A stretch of DNA of 64,000 bases from contig CP036272.1 in the NCBI GenBank assembly GCA_007745635.1, positions 6,337,697 to 6,401,696 on the forward strand. Reading direction: 5' to 3'. The stretch comes from Stieleria bergensis (GTDB lineage: Bacteria; Planctomycetota; Planctomycetia; Pirellulales; Pirellulaceae). How positions within the stretch are numbered: position 1 is the first letter of the stretch; every line of letters begins with the position of its first letter. The notes beneath the pieces were generated by a model that did no database searches, had not been told where the DNA came from, and saw only the letters and a list, made by a program, of their open reading frames with translations. Position numbers and translations under genes: made by a program. Shown in pieces: positions 54,701-63,555 of this stretch.

Positions 54701-56293
54701 GCCAAAGCATCACACGGTGAAGCCGATGGCAAACCCACCGACGAATCCATTCGCGGCAAAGGCGCCAAAGGTGTGCCGCTGGGCTGGCGAATCGCTGACA
54801 TCTCGTTTGACGACAACGTCGACTTTGATGTCACGTTCGAACGCGACGGCCAAGCGGTCGCGGGCAAAGATGTCTCTGCCAAGTCACGACGCATCAAAGA
54901 GTCCTTTGGATTTCAAAAACAATCGCAAGCAGCAGAAAAGAAAGATGCCCAGCGCACCGCAGGATTGAACGAGACCAGCGCTAGCGAAGAACCCTTTTCA
55001 ACCTTCTCGCTTCACGTCAGTGATGTGGCTTTCAAGCTTGCTCGGACCGCACTTTCGCAAGGCCAGTGGCCTGCAGCGGACAAAGTTCGGATTGAAGAAT
55101 TCGTCAACGCCCTGGACTACTCAGATCCCAACCCCAGTCAAGACAGCAAAGTTGCCTGTCAGTTAGAACAATGCGTGCATCCCTTTTTGCAGCAACGAAA
55201 CTTGATGCGTGTCTCGATGCGGACAGCTGCGAGTGGCCGTTCAATGGCGACGCCACTTTCGCTGACATTGGTGCTTGATCATTCGGGATCCATGGAACGC
55301 GCCGATCGCCGACGACTGTTGACCGAGGCGCTCAGCGCCTTGGCAAAGCAATTGAAGCCAACCGACAAAGTGACGCTCATCAGTTTCGCTCGCACGCCTC
55401 GTTTGGTGGCTGAACAAATCGCCGGCAACCAAACCGACAAACTGCTGCAACAAGTCATCCAACAGCCAATTGAAGGCGGAACCAATCTGGAAACCGCTCT
55501 GGAGCTGGCTTACGAAAAAGCTCGCGAAGGTCATCGCAGTGGACAGTACCAAAGCCGCATCGTTTTGCTGACCGATGGAGCCGTCAACTTAGGCGACGCA
55601 GATCCAGAGAGCTTGCAAAAACGTGTCATTCAAATGCGTCAATCAGGCATCGCCTTTGACGCTGCTGGAATCAGTGCCAATGGACTGAACGACGAAGTCC
55701 TGGAGACGCTGACTCGCAAAGGCGATGGTCGCTATTACATCATCGATGGCATGGATGAATCAGACGATCGCTTCGCCCAGCAGGTCGCAGGTGCTCTGCG
55801 TCCGGCTGCGAAGAACGTCAAAGTGCAAGTCGAATTCAACCCACAGCGAGTGGGTCAATACAAGTTGCTGGGTTTCGAAAAGCACGCCTTGAAAAAGGAA
55901 GATTTCCGCAACGACAAGGTCGACGCGGCAGAAATGGCTGCCGAAGAAGCTGGCGTCGCGGTGTATCAATTCCAAGTCAATCCTGATGGACAAGGCGATA
56001 TTGGTTCGGTTTCGGTTCGTTTCCAAGACCTGGAAACGGGCCGCATGATTGAACAGCGTTGGCCGATCCCCTACCAGTCACACACCAGCGAAATGGACCA
56101 AGCTGCTCCCAGCATGCAACTGGCTGCCACCGCAGCCTTGTTCGCGGCCAAGTTACGTGGCGATGCGATCGGTCAAACCGTCGACCTCAAGGAACTTTTC
56201 CGCACCTTGCAGGCATTGCCATCAGAACAACGCCGCGCACCACGGGTCGCCGAACTGATCCAAATGATTCAACAGGCAGAGCTCATTCAGTAG
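51716..56293 (+). CDS. Membrane vWA protein (YfbK-like), probable anti-sigma
   Basis: 1525 residues. Residues 1-60 are a short acidic helical region resembling the N-terminus of the FecR-type protein at 13543, a position where anti-sigma factors bind sigma. A single membrane segment lies about 142-165 (ISIAASVLALASVSVFMLL). A long low-complexity region follows, with a dockerin/EF-like GDVDNNGDGIMNAE, a Gly-rich stretch about 583-659 and a repeat about 699-725. C-terminal domains: vWF-like about 1090-1150, vWA about 1180-1345 with an intact MIDAS (D1188, S1190, S1192, T1256, D1287) and a DUF3520-type tail. The vWA domain is probably periplasmic and binds a protein ligand through a metal ion. 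Confidence 0.92.
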   Translation: MSQENEPTIDLELQTRIIAMVLGEASDMECEQLQGLIEQREELAVFVKEITEVDDLMREVVALQADPPGTSESSASEPATDTFAELADWDAGQWKLSSDRRQNVLAAIESAPKGIAAATQSTASGDLQSAAQDALPVWQNKRNLLRWISIAASVLALASVSVFMLLPSYRQFAAFAPTDSRRYRSVTMANDAQALVEDNAIAAKAFLYDIEEAPATAIDGALAEPQLYYKSTTEGDKRGAIIDSLHDQRFAEQAESVQIESARGSLDDSFSMGSDKFIAPQSPARQSADSDWKTGTKIVDLESRLSLLNKSAETESRSRYRESDGDQPVRGQWRRERFGEAFGEPSSGDGGQPSGPITKKPQEALPATTPSSGPVSNFFSRATTEGKATLPTPDYLADDVKDLPAGPQMKLAPEATARVAQKAEHLQRQSQQQAQQGQATGLMSRPGLGVNGPGTNDLSGNQAGGFGSVPGRLGINDRASRSLELSDETTRMPVDLAAPTGKTKRKGGADRLLGDVDNNGDGIMNAEWMSKHAGNESSFGVNGATGGVWMDSGIQSSQPNQGLRFAQPTDGYAGLGGMDLDGIAEGGGNGGGIGGGQPGAPPLVAGFAPGNDGPMGGSGGANSSGANRNAIISNGFTGSGFGGGGFGGGGGGMGGGGGAVELNARVSNADMSLSLDALGAVANQPITGTATNGRVSGRDSQSATQAQSVDATEAQSATEAQSATEALIVGGIVVDSNGHQPPSSASGGEKNSDSMQLIDRDRLLAVVAGTPPVPTQPSNAAAPVDAPATTDLFAMGLREVERSASEFSSAAQAAKEPAAAEVRELEETLKSQEAVRGIIRDQRSALRSKTATDNAEKMLEQFKEADESRIVEFETESLSGELDKLSSLSESKQPNETRYQNSHWGGVAGRGVALPQPAKPESGKKNARGGNQQRWDFNHEAGDSLDAGQAGEDSSRDFYSYAEKGNRNGQSMLEGEIAEGIILSVPLERRLKMLDAKASHGEADGKPTDESIRGKGAKGVPLGWRIADISFDDNVDFDVTFERDGQAVAGKDVSAKSRRIKESFGFQKQSQAAEKKDAQRTAGLNETSASEEPFSTFSLHVSDVAFKLARTALSQGQWPAADKVRIEEFVNALDYSDPNPSQDSKVACQLEQCVHPFLQQRNLMRVSMRTAASGRSMATPLSLTLVLDHSGSMERADRRRLLTEALSALAKQLKPTDKVTLISFARTPRLVAEQIAGNQTDKLLQQVIQQPIEGGTNLETALELAYEKAREGHRSGQYQSRIVLLTDGAVNLGDADPESLQKRVIQMRQSGIAFDAAGISANGLNDEVLETLTRKGDGRYYIIDGMDESDDRFAQQVAGALRPAAKNVKVQVEFNPQRVGQYKLLGFEKHALKKEDFRNDKVDAAEMAAEEAGVAVYQFQVNPDGQGDIGSVSVRFQDLETGRMIEQRWPIPYQSHTSEMDQAAPSMQLAATAALFAAKLRGDAIGQTVDLKELFRTLQALPSEQRRAPRVAELIQMIQQAELIQ
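53814..53891 (+). repeat. 18-bp in-frame repeat in the vWA gene
   Basis: Three 18-bp units (cccagtccgccaccgaag) and one 24-bp variant encode repeated Gln-Ser-Ala-Thr-Glu-Ala in the low-complexity region of the vWA protein. Confidence 0.9.
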
Positions 56294-56374
56294 CCCGCCC
56301 GTCACCAAACAAGAAACACGAACGCTCACCTTACTCCCGCAACGGACGCCTCGCGTACCGCTGTCCAACAACTG

Positions 56375-59300
56375 ATGTCTAACGTCATGAACATGCTGAA
56401 ACGATGTCTCCTGATCACCTCCCTGGTGACCTTGCTTTTGAGCGGTCGAGCGATCGCGCAAGACGATGCCAACAAAACCTCAGATCAAACGGCGACCGAT
56501 CAGGCTGCCTCTGAGAACGTCCTAGACGCAGGCGAGGGCGGCTTTGTGATTCTGCGCAACGCCATCAGCAAGCCCAAGCTGCCCGTGATTTTCTCAGGGT
56601 CGGTTGACGCCAAGGTGACCGTCAAGAGCGACTCCGTCGCCCAGCAAATCACGCTCCAAGCCAAAGTGATTCAGGGACAGGCCAAAACGCTGACCTTCGG
56701 TATCGCAGGACAAGGCTTGGTCACCAACGTCACCGGCAAAGGCTTGACGTCCTGGGCAGTGCGAAAGGCTGGCAAATCGCGATTCCTCGACTTGCATGTC
56801 AGCGAAGACGTCAAAGACCTCCAAGCAATCATTCAAGTGAACTCGAATGATCTCAGCTTACCGGCACAGCGTGAACTGACACACTTAACCGCTGGTGACT
56901 CGATTGGCTTTGCCGCCGTGATCTCGATTCAGCACGATGCTCAAGTCGTTGCCAAAATTGCCAAGGCCGATGGCTTTGTCCCACTGGATGGCCAGAACGG
57001 CATCCAGCGTTTGCAGACCAACCAAGGCGGTCAGATCGTCCTGCAACTCAGTCGCAGCAACGGAGCTCCAGCACCTGTTGAAATCACCAATAGCACCCTG
57101 ATTGGAACCCTGCACCCCAATGGGAAATCCATCGAGTTTAAATTGCGTGGCAATGCCATTGTTTCGCAAGACGATGCCACTTTAAAGGTACTCTCTGGCA
57201 ACGCAGCCATTAGCAAGTCACCTAGCGTTGCGGGAACACGTTTGCAACTGGTCAGCACGGGCAAACAAACCCTCTACCAAATGCACTTTGACAAGCCCGG
57301 CCAATACCCACTGGAACTTGACTTTGTTGCCAAGCTAGATGAGCACCAAGATTGGCGACACATGGACTTCACCGTCGCGGCCAGCGCTGTCGTGCCGATC
57401 GCTCTGAAAGGCATCGAGCCAAGCATCGAATTCCAAGCCAGCAAGGACACCATCGTTCCCAATCGCCAAGGTGAAGACTGGGTAGGATTTCTTCCTGCAA
57501 GCGGTCGAGCCTTGGTGCGTTGGAAGCAATCGCGTGAAGAGTCCTCAGGCAAACTGTTCTTCACCACCTCTGGCTTTACCGAAACAAAAATCGGTGCGGG
57601 CTTGCTGCGTCAAGCGCATCGCGTCAGCTATCAGATTCTCCAAGGCGAACTGTCCCGCATTGACATGACGATTGCCGGCCCGGGCGAAATCCTGGAAGTG
57701 CAAGGAGCCAACATCATTTCTTGGAAAGTCCTTCCCGCCGATGACCAAGCTGATCCAACCACCTCGCGAACGCTGCAGATTGTGCTCAGCCAGCCCATCA
57801 ATGCGAAGGCGGATTTTGTGATCCAAACTCAAACCGCTTTGGGTGCCTTTCCCATTGAAGCGAAAGCGATGCGTCTAACGCCCGTTGATGCCGTTCGACA
57901 TTCTGGATACGTGCGACTTTCCAACCTGGGATCGGTTCGTCTGGAGCCCACTGAGATCTCGGGGCTGACCCAACTCGCACCCGAACAATTCCCAGCCGAA
58001 GCCATCGAGGCCCGACAAGTCTTCGCCTATCGCTTCCCCACCAGCGAGTACAACTATGGCGTGTTGGCTGATCGCGTGCAGCCCGAAGTCAGCGTTTCGC
58101 AAATCTCGGTCTACCGACTGACTGAAACCGAGCAATCGCTTCAAGCAGACATTGAACTGGACATTCGTGAAGCACCCATTCGCGAATGGGACGTTCATAT
58201 TCCAGATGACCACACTGTTGTTTCGGCAACCGGTGCAAATGTTGCCGACTACATCGTGGCCAGTGAGATTGACGCAGGCCAGAACGTTCGCAACTTAAAG
58301 ATCGTCTTTCGTGGCGATGTCTCGGGCCGTCAGTTGGTCCGCTTGGTGCTGGAGAAAACTCAAAACGCAGCCACCGGTGACTGGCAGCTGCGACCGATTC
58401 AGTTTCCAGAAACCAAGTCGGTCCGTGGTGACATCGGTGTCGCAGCCGATCCAGGCTATCGGTTGACCACGGGCACCACCGATCACTTGGCTGAAAAGAG
58501 CTTGGCCTCGTTCCCAACTCCAACGCAGAACTTGCAACAAGCGTTCCGCATTCGTCAGGCCGACTGGTCAGCAACCATGCAGGTGGAACAACTCGAACGC
58601 AGCGTACAGTCCGATGTCTTCCATCTGTATTCGCTCAGCCAAGAAACCGTCTATGGCAGTGCACTGATCAATTACTTTGTCACCGGCGCGCCGGTTTCCC
58701 AGTGGAAACTGACCGTCCCCCAGTCGCTAGGGAATGTGAACGTCGATGGGCAGGATGTTCGCACCTGGCGGCGGGAAGAGGACACGTTGATTGTCACCCT
58801 GCATCAACCGGTCATGGGTGCGTTTACCTTGCTGGTCACCTTTGAAGAAAACCCCGGCGAAGGTGGCGGCACGTTCCAAGCCGGACTGATTACGCCACAG
58901 GAAGTGCAAAACGAACGTGGCTACATCCAAGTGGTCAGCCCGATGCAAGTCGAGCTTGAAGCGCAAACGGTTTCCGATGGGATGCTGGTCTTGGACCCAC
59001 TGGAACTGCCGGCCGAGCTACGCCTACTGAGCACCGCTCCAGCCCTTGGCACCTGGCAATACACCGAACGTCCGTTCAATCTGAGCCTGAATGTTCGCTG
59101 GTTCCAGCCGGGAACGACCGCCGCACAGATCGTTGAATTCAGTGAAGTGAACAGTGATGTGACCAAGGATGGCCAGCTAGCTACCGAGATCACCTATTAC
59201 GTTAAATCGCTGGGCGGACGGTCGCTAAAAGTCAAACTGCCGGCCGACCCCGTTCGTCTCTGGGATGTCAGCGTGGATGGCAAACCTGTCAACGCCAGAC

Positions 59301-62300
59301 AAACCAAGGACGCCACGCTGATTCCACTTCCTGGTGGTGATCCTAACCGACCGATCCCAGTCACGCTGCGAATCAGCAAACCAGCGGTCAAGTCAACGCA
59401 ACCCGTGCTGTCCTTGCCGGTCGTTTTCGCACCTGTCTTGAAGACTCAATGGCGAATCCACAGCGACAAGCATCAGGTCCTGGTGCCGGTTTCCAAAGAG
59501 ATCGCGCCACCAAAGCCCGTGCTCGCGGAAACCGGATTCCAATGGATCGTCAAGCAAGGCATCTGGCTGCTGATTCGCATTGGCTTCTTTGTTGCCTTGG
59601 CGACTTGGTTGCTGCGTCGATCTGCGATCTACAAAGTGTTTGGCATCGCCGCGGGCATCGCAGCGTTTGCCGTCGCGATCACTGCAACGGACGTGGCCAT
59701 GAACCATGGCAGCCAAATTCAGCAGCTAGAACTCAACCTACCGGTGCTCTCCTCGGGTGAAGCGGTGGAGGTCGCTGTCAACAATTTGCCAACATGGATG
59801 GTTCAAGTTTCATGGCCGGGAGTTGGCCTGACCGTCGCCGCGATCATTCTGTTGCTCGCTTCGTATCGACTGAAGTCGCAACCAAAGCGTCCAGCGGTAC
59901 AGCAGTTCGCTGTTTGCCTGCTGGCTGTGGCAACCCTGCTGCAACCCAATGGAGCACCGGGACTGTTCGTGCTGATTGCCGCTTGGCTGGTGGCCTATTT
60001 GATCGCACCGCAGCTGTGGGCATTCGCCAAGTTCGTTTGGCCTTGGGGGCGAGAGGGCTGGAAGAACTTCCGCAAGAAGCGTGCCGCGGTGAAAGCTGCC
60101 AAACAGGAAGCTCGCTCAGACGTCGTCAGCAAGACGGCAACCACCGGCGTGTTGCTGCTCGCGATCTTGTTTAGCAACGCCAGTCAGGCAGGTGCGGAAG
60201 TTCCAGCTGGCTTCGTTGCTGCGGACTCGATCAACCAACAATGGCAGATCCAACATCAAGAAAACCGCTTAACTGCTACGGGGCAAGTGTCAATCGCTGG
60301 CCGACCTGGTGATCGCTTCTTGCTGCTCAAAGCGCCGGCAACCCTGACGCGTTTCGAAGGGCAAGGGCTGCGATTATCCAAACAAGTCATCCCCCAGCTG
60401 GGCATGGCTTACGTGATCAGCATCCCTGTCCCTGAAAACCAACCCGCCGGCGAACCTGCCATGGCGGATTATCAAGCCGAGTTTGATTTCCAGCTCGAAG
60501 ACATCCAGCATCGACAGGGGATCGCTGTGCTGACAGGTCCAGCAGCGCTACGCAAGATTGATGTACAGCTTGACCAAGCTGACTGGGAAATCTCATGCAA
60601 TACCGCAGTTCGCGTGGAACCCTCAGCTGGCAAAGACAAAACCGAAGCCACCGTGCTACTCGGCCTTGGTGATGCGACGGTGACCCTGAAGCCGATGGCT
60701 CGCGATGTGACCACCGAGGAAACACAGTTCTTTGTCGAATCGTCAAACCTCTTTATCCCGGGCCCAGGTGTCGTTGACGGCACGCACCAGTTAAATGTTC
60801 GTACATCACAAGGCCAAGTGAGTTCGCTGGACGTGATGATTCCGGCGGGCTTCATGGTCAGCTCGGTCGACGGCCCCATCGGAGCTTGGCAATTTGATGC
60901 CGAGAAACAACAACTCAAGGTCGCGATTGAACCCGCGCAATCGGGCGCATTTGAGGTCATGATTCAGACTCAGCGTGGCCTGGACACACTGCCTGCAGAT
61001 GTCGCACTTAGCCCCGTCACCGTTGATCAACCCGATGGACAAGTGGGCTTGGTGGCCGTTGCCTTTGGTCCCGACGCTCAGCCGGAAAAAGTTGATACGA
61101 ACAACCTGTCCGCGGTGAACCTGAGCGACTTCGACGCACGACTGCTGAACGGTCGAAAGGTTGCGATTCACAAGGTGTATCGTTACGGTGCAGAAGGTGG
61201 CGACCTGACAGCGCGAGTCGTGCCTGTGGATGCCGAGGTTCGCTTGATGAGCGAGCAAGTGCTCTCGATCGGTGATGAACGAGTGGTGCTTGCGGTCAAC
61301 TTTGCCGCTGGCATCTCCCGCGCCGGCTTGTTTCAACTAAGCTTCCCCTTGCCCGATGGATTTGAAGTCGAATCACTCACCGGGGCTTCGCTTAGCCATT
61401 GGTCGGAAATCGATGACAATGGTGGTCGCCGTGTGATCATGCACCTCAATGGGAAAACCATTGGAGCCCAGTCGTTCTCATTGACTTTGACAGGGACGAC
61501 GGCTGCCGAGGGCGGTCAATGGCAAGTGCCCCGTTTTGAACTTGACCAAGCAGAACGTTCGTCGGGAAAGCTAATCGTTCGACCCACCACGGGTTTGCGT
61601 TTACGCGCGGTTTCTCGGCTGAACGTCACCGAGATTGATCCGCGTTCCTTGGGCGGGCAAGGGCAGGGTGCGATCGCATTCAACTTGCTGCAATCAGACT
61701 GGGACTTAGTGCTGGGCATTGAGAAACTGGACCCCTGGGTCATCGCTCAAGTCCTGCATGAAGTGACACTACGAGAAGGCCAGACTCGTTCGACCTTGAT
61801 GATTGATTTGGACGTCCAGAACGCCTCGATCCGAACATTCCCGATCACCGTGCCACTGGCCGACGATGCAGTCCTCAAGACATTGCGAGCGGCCGGCGAA
61901 AAGGTTGCCGACATGGTTCGCGTCTCTCCTGATTCGAATGTCTGGGAATTGCAGTTCAAAGAACGCATTGTGGGCAAGACCATGGTACGGATCGAATATG
62001 AACGTCGTGGCCAACGCACAAATGATACCGAATCGCTTGTGCCTTTCGTTTTCCCCCAAGCCCGACAACTGGCCTATTTCTTTGGTGTTCGCACCGGCGG
62101 TCGACTGGAGATTGAAGCAGAAGCCTTGACCCAAGGCTGGCAACAAGCTGACTGGAATGCGGTTCCGCAAGCGTTGCGTGCCTCAGGACTACGCAGTGCT
62201 CCTATGATCTTGCTGCGGGCAGTGAATCCAGCCGGAGCCTTGGGTGTGAGCGTGAAACGCCATTCCATTGCCGACTCCTTAAAACTGCGAGTGACCGAAG

Positions 62301-63388
62301 GCCGGTTGACCTCGGTGCTCTCACCAACAGGTGATCAACTGACGGCCGTCGATGTCACCATGGAAGTCATGCAGCGCAGCAGCCTGAGCGTTGGGCTACC
62401 GCAGGGCGGTGAACTGATTAGCATCTTTGTCAACGGCGAGAGCGTCAACTCGATTCGACTGGGACAGAACTCCAACACCTGGCAATTCTATGTCTTACCA
62501 GGACTACAAGACCGCACCGCCACGGTCAGTTTTGTCTACAGCGTGACCGGCGGCGATCTCAAGAACTTGAAACTGCTCAGCCCAGAACTAAGCGTTCCGC
62601 TGAAAGATATCCAGTGGGATGTCATTGCTCCGCTTGGTTTTGAGCTAACTGATGATGACGGCAACATGGAACTGACGGGCCATCCTGTTCGCATGTCCTA
62701 TGATCGCCAAGACTATGAACAGTTAGTCAACAGCGAACGACAAGCGAAGCAAGCGAACGCCGTGAACATGCTGAGGCAGGCCGGCCAGTTGCTTCAACAA
62801 GGTGACCGCAGCAAAGCGAACTGGGTCTTCAACAGTGTCGCCAACCAATACGCGTTGGACGCCGCGACAAACGAAGACGTGCGTGTTCAACTGGAAAACC
62901 TGCAGACCGAACAAGCCATCGTCGGACTCAATAGCCGTCGACAACGACTGTTCCTTGACAACAGCGATGATCAATCGGCGACCCTGGATCAACAGTGGAA
63001 GCAGGCAGCAACCACCAACCCGATCCTGCAACAGAACCAAGTCAATTTCCGTCCCCAGCAATTGAGTGCCTTACTACAAGGCAACTCGTCGGCGGACAAT
63101 CAAGCCTTGCTCAAGATCGCCGCTCGGCTCGTTCAGCATCAGCACAGCACTCAACCCGCTCCACAAGCGATTCGCATCAACATGCCAGAAGAAGGCAATG
63201 TGTACACGTTCCGCCGATCGGTTCAGGTTGCCGAAAAAGCACCGCTGGAAATCGAGGTCGATGTGCAACTGGAACGTCGGCTGAAGACCTGGCAAGTGGC
63301 GGCCACCGTGTTGCTGCTAGCCATCATGGCTGTGGTCATGTTCGTCGCTCGAAAACCCGCCGCGACAACACAAACCGCCGGGGCATAA
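56375..63388 (+). CDS. Giant two-part envelope protein of repeated beta-rich modules
   Basis: 2337 residues with no family I recognise. A signal peptide (LLITSLVTLLLSGRAIAQ) opens the first half, about 1050 residues, beta-rich and without Cys motifs. Around 1058-1220 lie four to five membrane segments (IRIGFFVALATWLL, VFGIAAGIAAFAVAI, GLTVAAIILLLAS, GLFVLIAAWLVAYLI), and at about 1254-1275 a signal-like segment (TGVLLLAILFSNASQAGAE) leads into a second beta-rich half, which ends with a coiled-coil-like stretch and a C-terminal membrane segment (TVLLLAIMAVVMFVA). A module of about 150 residues starting with V-x-x-V-x-G-x-x-V-x-x-W recurs in both halves. It ends the sigma/vWA set, 81 bases after the vWA gene. 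Confidence 0.9.
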   Translation: MSNVMNMLKRCLLITSLVTLLLSGRAIAQDDANKTSDQTATDQAASENVLDAGEGGFVILRNAISKPKLPVIFSGSVDAKVTVKSDSVAQQITLQAKVIQGQAKTLTFGIAGQGLVTNVTGKGLTSWAVRKAGKSRFLDLHVSEDVKDLQAIIQVNSNDLSLPAQRELTHLTAGDSIGFAAVISIQHDAQVVAKIAKADGFVPLDGQNGIQRLQTNQGGQIVLQLSRSNGAPAPVEITNSTLIGTLHPNGKSIEFKLRGNAIVSQDDATLKVLSGNAAISKSPSVAGTRLQLVSTGKQTLYQMHFDKPGQYPLELDFVAKLDEHQDWRHMDFTVAASAVVPIALKGIEPSIEFQASKDTIVPNRQGEDWVGFLPASGRALVRWKQSREESSGKLFFTTSGFTETKIGAGLLRQAHRVSYQILQGELSRIDMTIAGPGEILEVQGANIISWKVLPADDQADPTTSRTLQIVLSQPINAKADFVIQTQTALGAFPIEAKAMRLTPVDAVRHSGYVRLSNLGSVRLEPTEISGLTQLAPEQFPAEAIEARQVFAYRFPTSEYNYGVLADRVQPEVSVSQISVYRLTETEQSLQADIELDIREAPIREWDVHIPDDHTVVSATGANVADYIVASEIDAGQNVRNLKIVFRGDVSGRQLVRLVLEKTQNAATGDWQLRPIQFPETKSVRGDIGVAADPGYRLTTGTTDHLAEKSLASFPTPTQNLQQAFRIRQADWSATMQVEQLERSVQSDVFHLYSLSQETVYGSALINYFVTGAPVSQWKLTVPQSLGNVNVDGQDVRTWRREEDTLIVTLHQPVMGAFTLLVTFEENPGEGGGTFQAGLITPQEVQNERGYIQVVSPMQVELEAQTVSDGMLVLDPLELPAELRLLSTAPALGTWQYTERPFNLSLNVRWFQPGTTAAQIVEFSEVNSDVTKDGQLATEITYYVKSLGGRSLKVKLPADPVRLWDVSVDGKPVNARQTKDATLIPLPGGDPNRPIPVTLRISKPAVKSTQPVLSLPVVFAPVLKTQWRIHSDKHQVLVPVSKEIAPPKPVLAETGFQWIVKQGIWLLIRIGFFVALATWLLRRSAIYKVFGIAAGIAAFAVAITATDVAMNHGSQIQQLELNLPVLSSGEAVEVAVNNLPTWMVQVSWPGVGLTVAAIILLLASYRLKSQPKRPAVQQFAVCLLAVATLLQPNGAPGLFVLIAAWLVAYLIAPQLWAFAKFVWPWGREGWKNFRKKRAAVKAAKQEARSDVVSKTATTGVLLLAILFSNASQAGAEVPAGFVAADSINQQWQIQHQENRLTATGQVSIAGRPGDRFLLLKAPATLTRFEGQGLRLSKQVIPQLGMAYVISIPVPENQPAGEPAMADYQAEFDFQLEDIQHRQGIAVLTGPAALRKIDVQLDQADWEISCNTAVRVEPSAGKDKTEATVLLGLGDATVTLKPMARDVTTEETQFFVESSNLFIPGPGVVDGTHQLNVRTSQGQVSSLDVMIPAGFMVSSVDGPIGAWQFDAEKQQLKVAIEPAQSGAFEVMIQTQRGLDTLPADVALSPVTVDQPDGQVGLVAVAFGPDAQPEKVDTNNLSAVNLSDFDARLLNGRKVAIHKVYRYGAEGGDLTARVVPVDAEVRLMSEQVLSIGDERVVLAVNFAAGISRAGLFQLSFPLPDGFEVESLTGASLSHWSEIDDNGGRRVIMHLNGKTIGAQSFSLTLTGTTAAEGGQWQVPRFELDQAERSSGKLIVRPTTGLRLRAVSRLNVTEIDPRSLGGQGQGAIAFNLLQSDWDLVLGIEKLDPWVIAQVLHEVTLREGQTRSTLMIDLDVQNASIRTFPITVPLADDAVLKTLRAAGEKVADMVRVSPDSNVWELQFKERIVGKTMVRIEYERRGQRTNDTESLVPFVFPQARQLAYFFGVRTGGRLEIEAEALTQGWQQADWNAVPQALRASGLRSAPMILLRAVNPAGALGVSVKRHSIADSLKLRVTEGRLTSVLSPTGDQLTAVDVTMEVMQRSSLSVGLPQGGELISIFVNGESVNSIRLGQNSNTWQFYVLPGLQDRTATVSFVYSVTGGDLKNLKLLSPELSVPLKDIQWDVIAPLGFELTDDDGNMELTGHPVRMSYDRQDYEQLVNSERQAKQANAVNMLRQAGQLLQQGDRSKANWVFNSVANQYALDAATNEDVRVQLENLQTEQAIVGLNSRRQRLFLDNSDDQSATLDQQWKQAATTNPILQQNQVNFRPQQLSALLQGNSSADNQALLKIAARLVQHQHSTQPAPQAIRINMPEEGNVYTFRRSVQVAEKAPLEIEVDVQLERRLKTWQVAATVLLLAIMAVVMFVARKPAATTQTAGA

Positions 63389-63555
63389 TCGGCAGGTAGC
63401 CAAGTGAATCATGCCGGCGAGTTCGCGACACAACAAGTAAACGCAACGATCACGCGCTGTAGGCGGGCACAGTCGTCGCGAACTCATCGTCCGTCACATG
63501 CTTCCAGACAAGACAGCACCGCCGGGAAACCTGAGGCCATTGTCTCTTCAGATAC

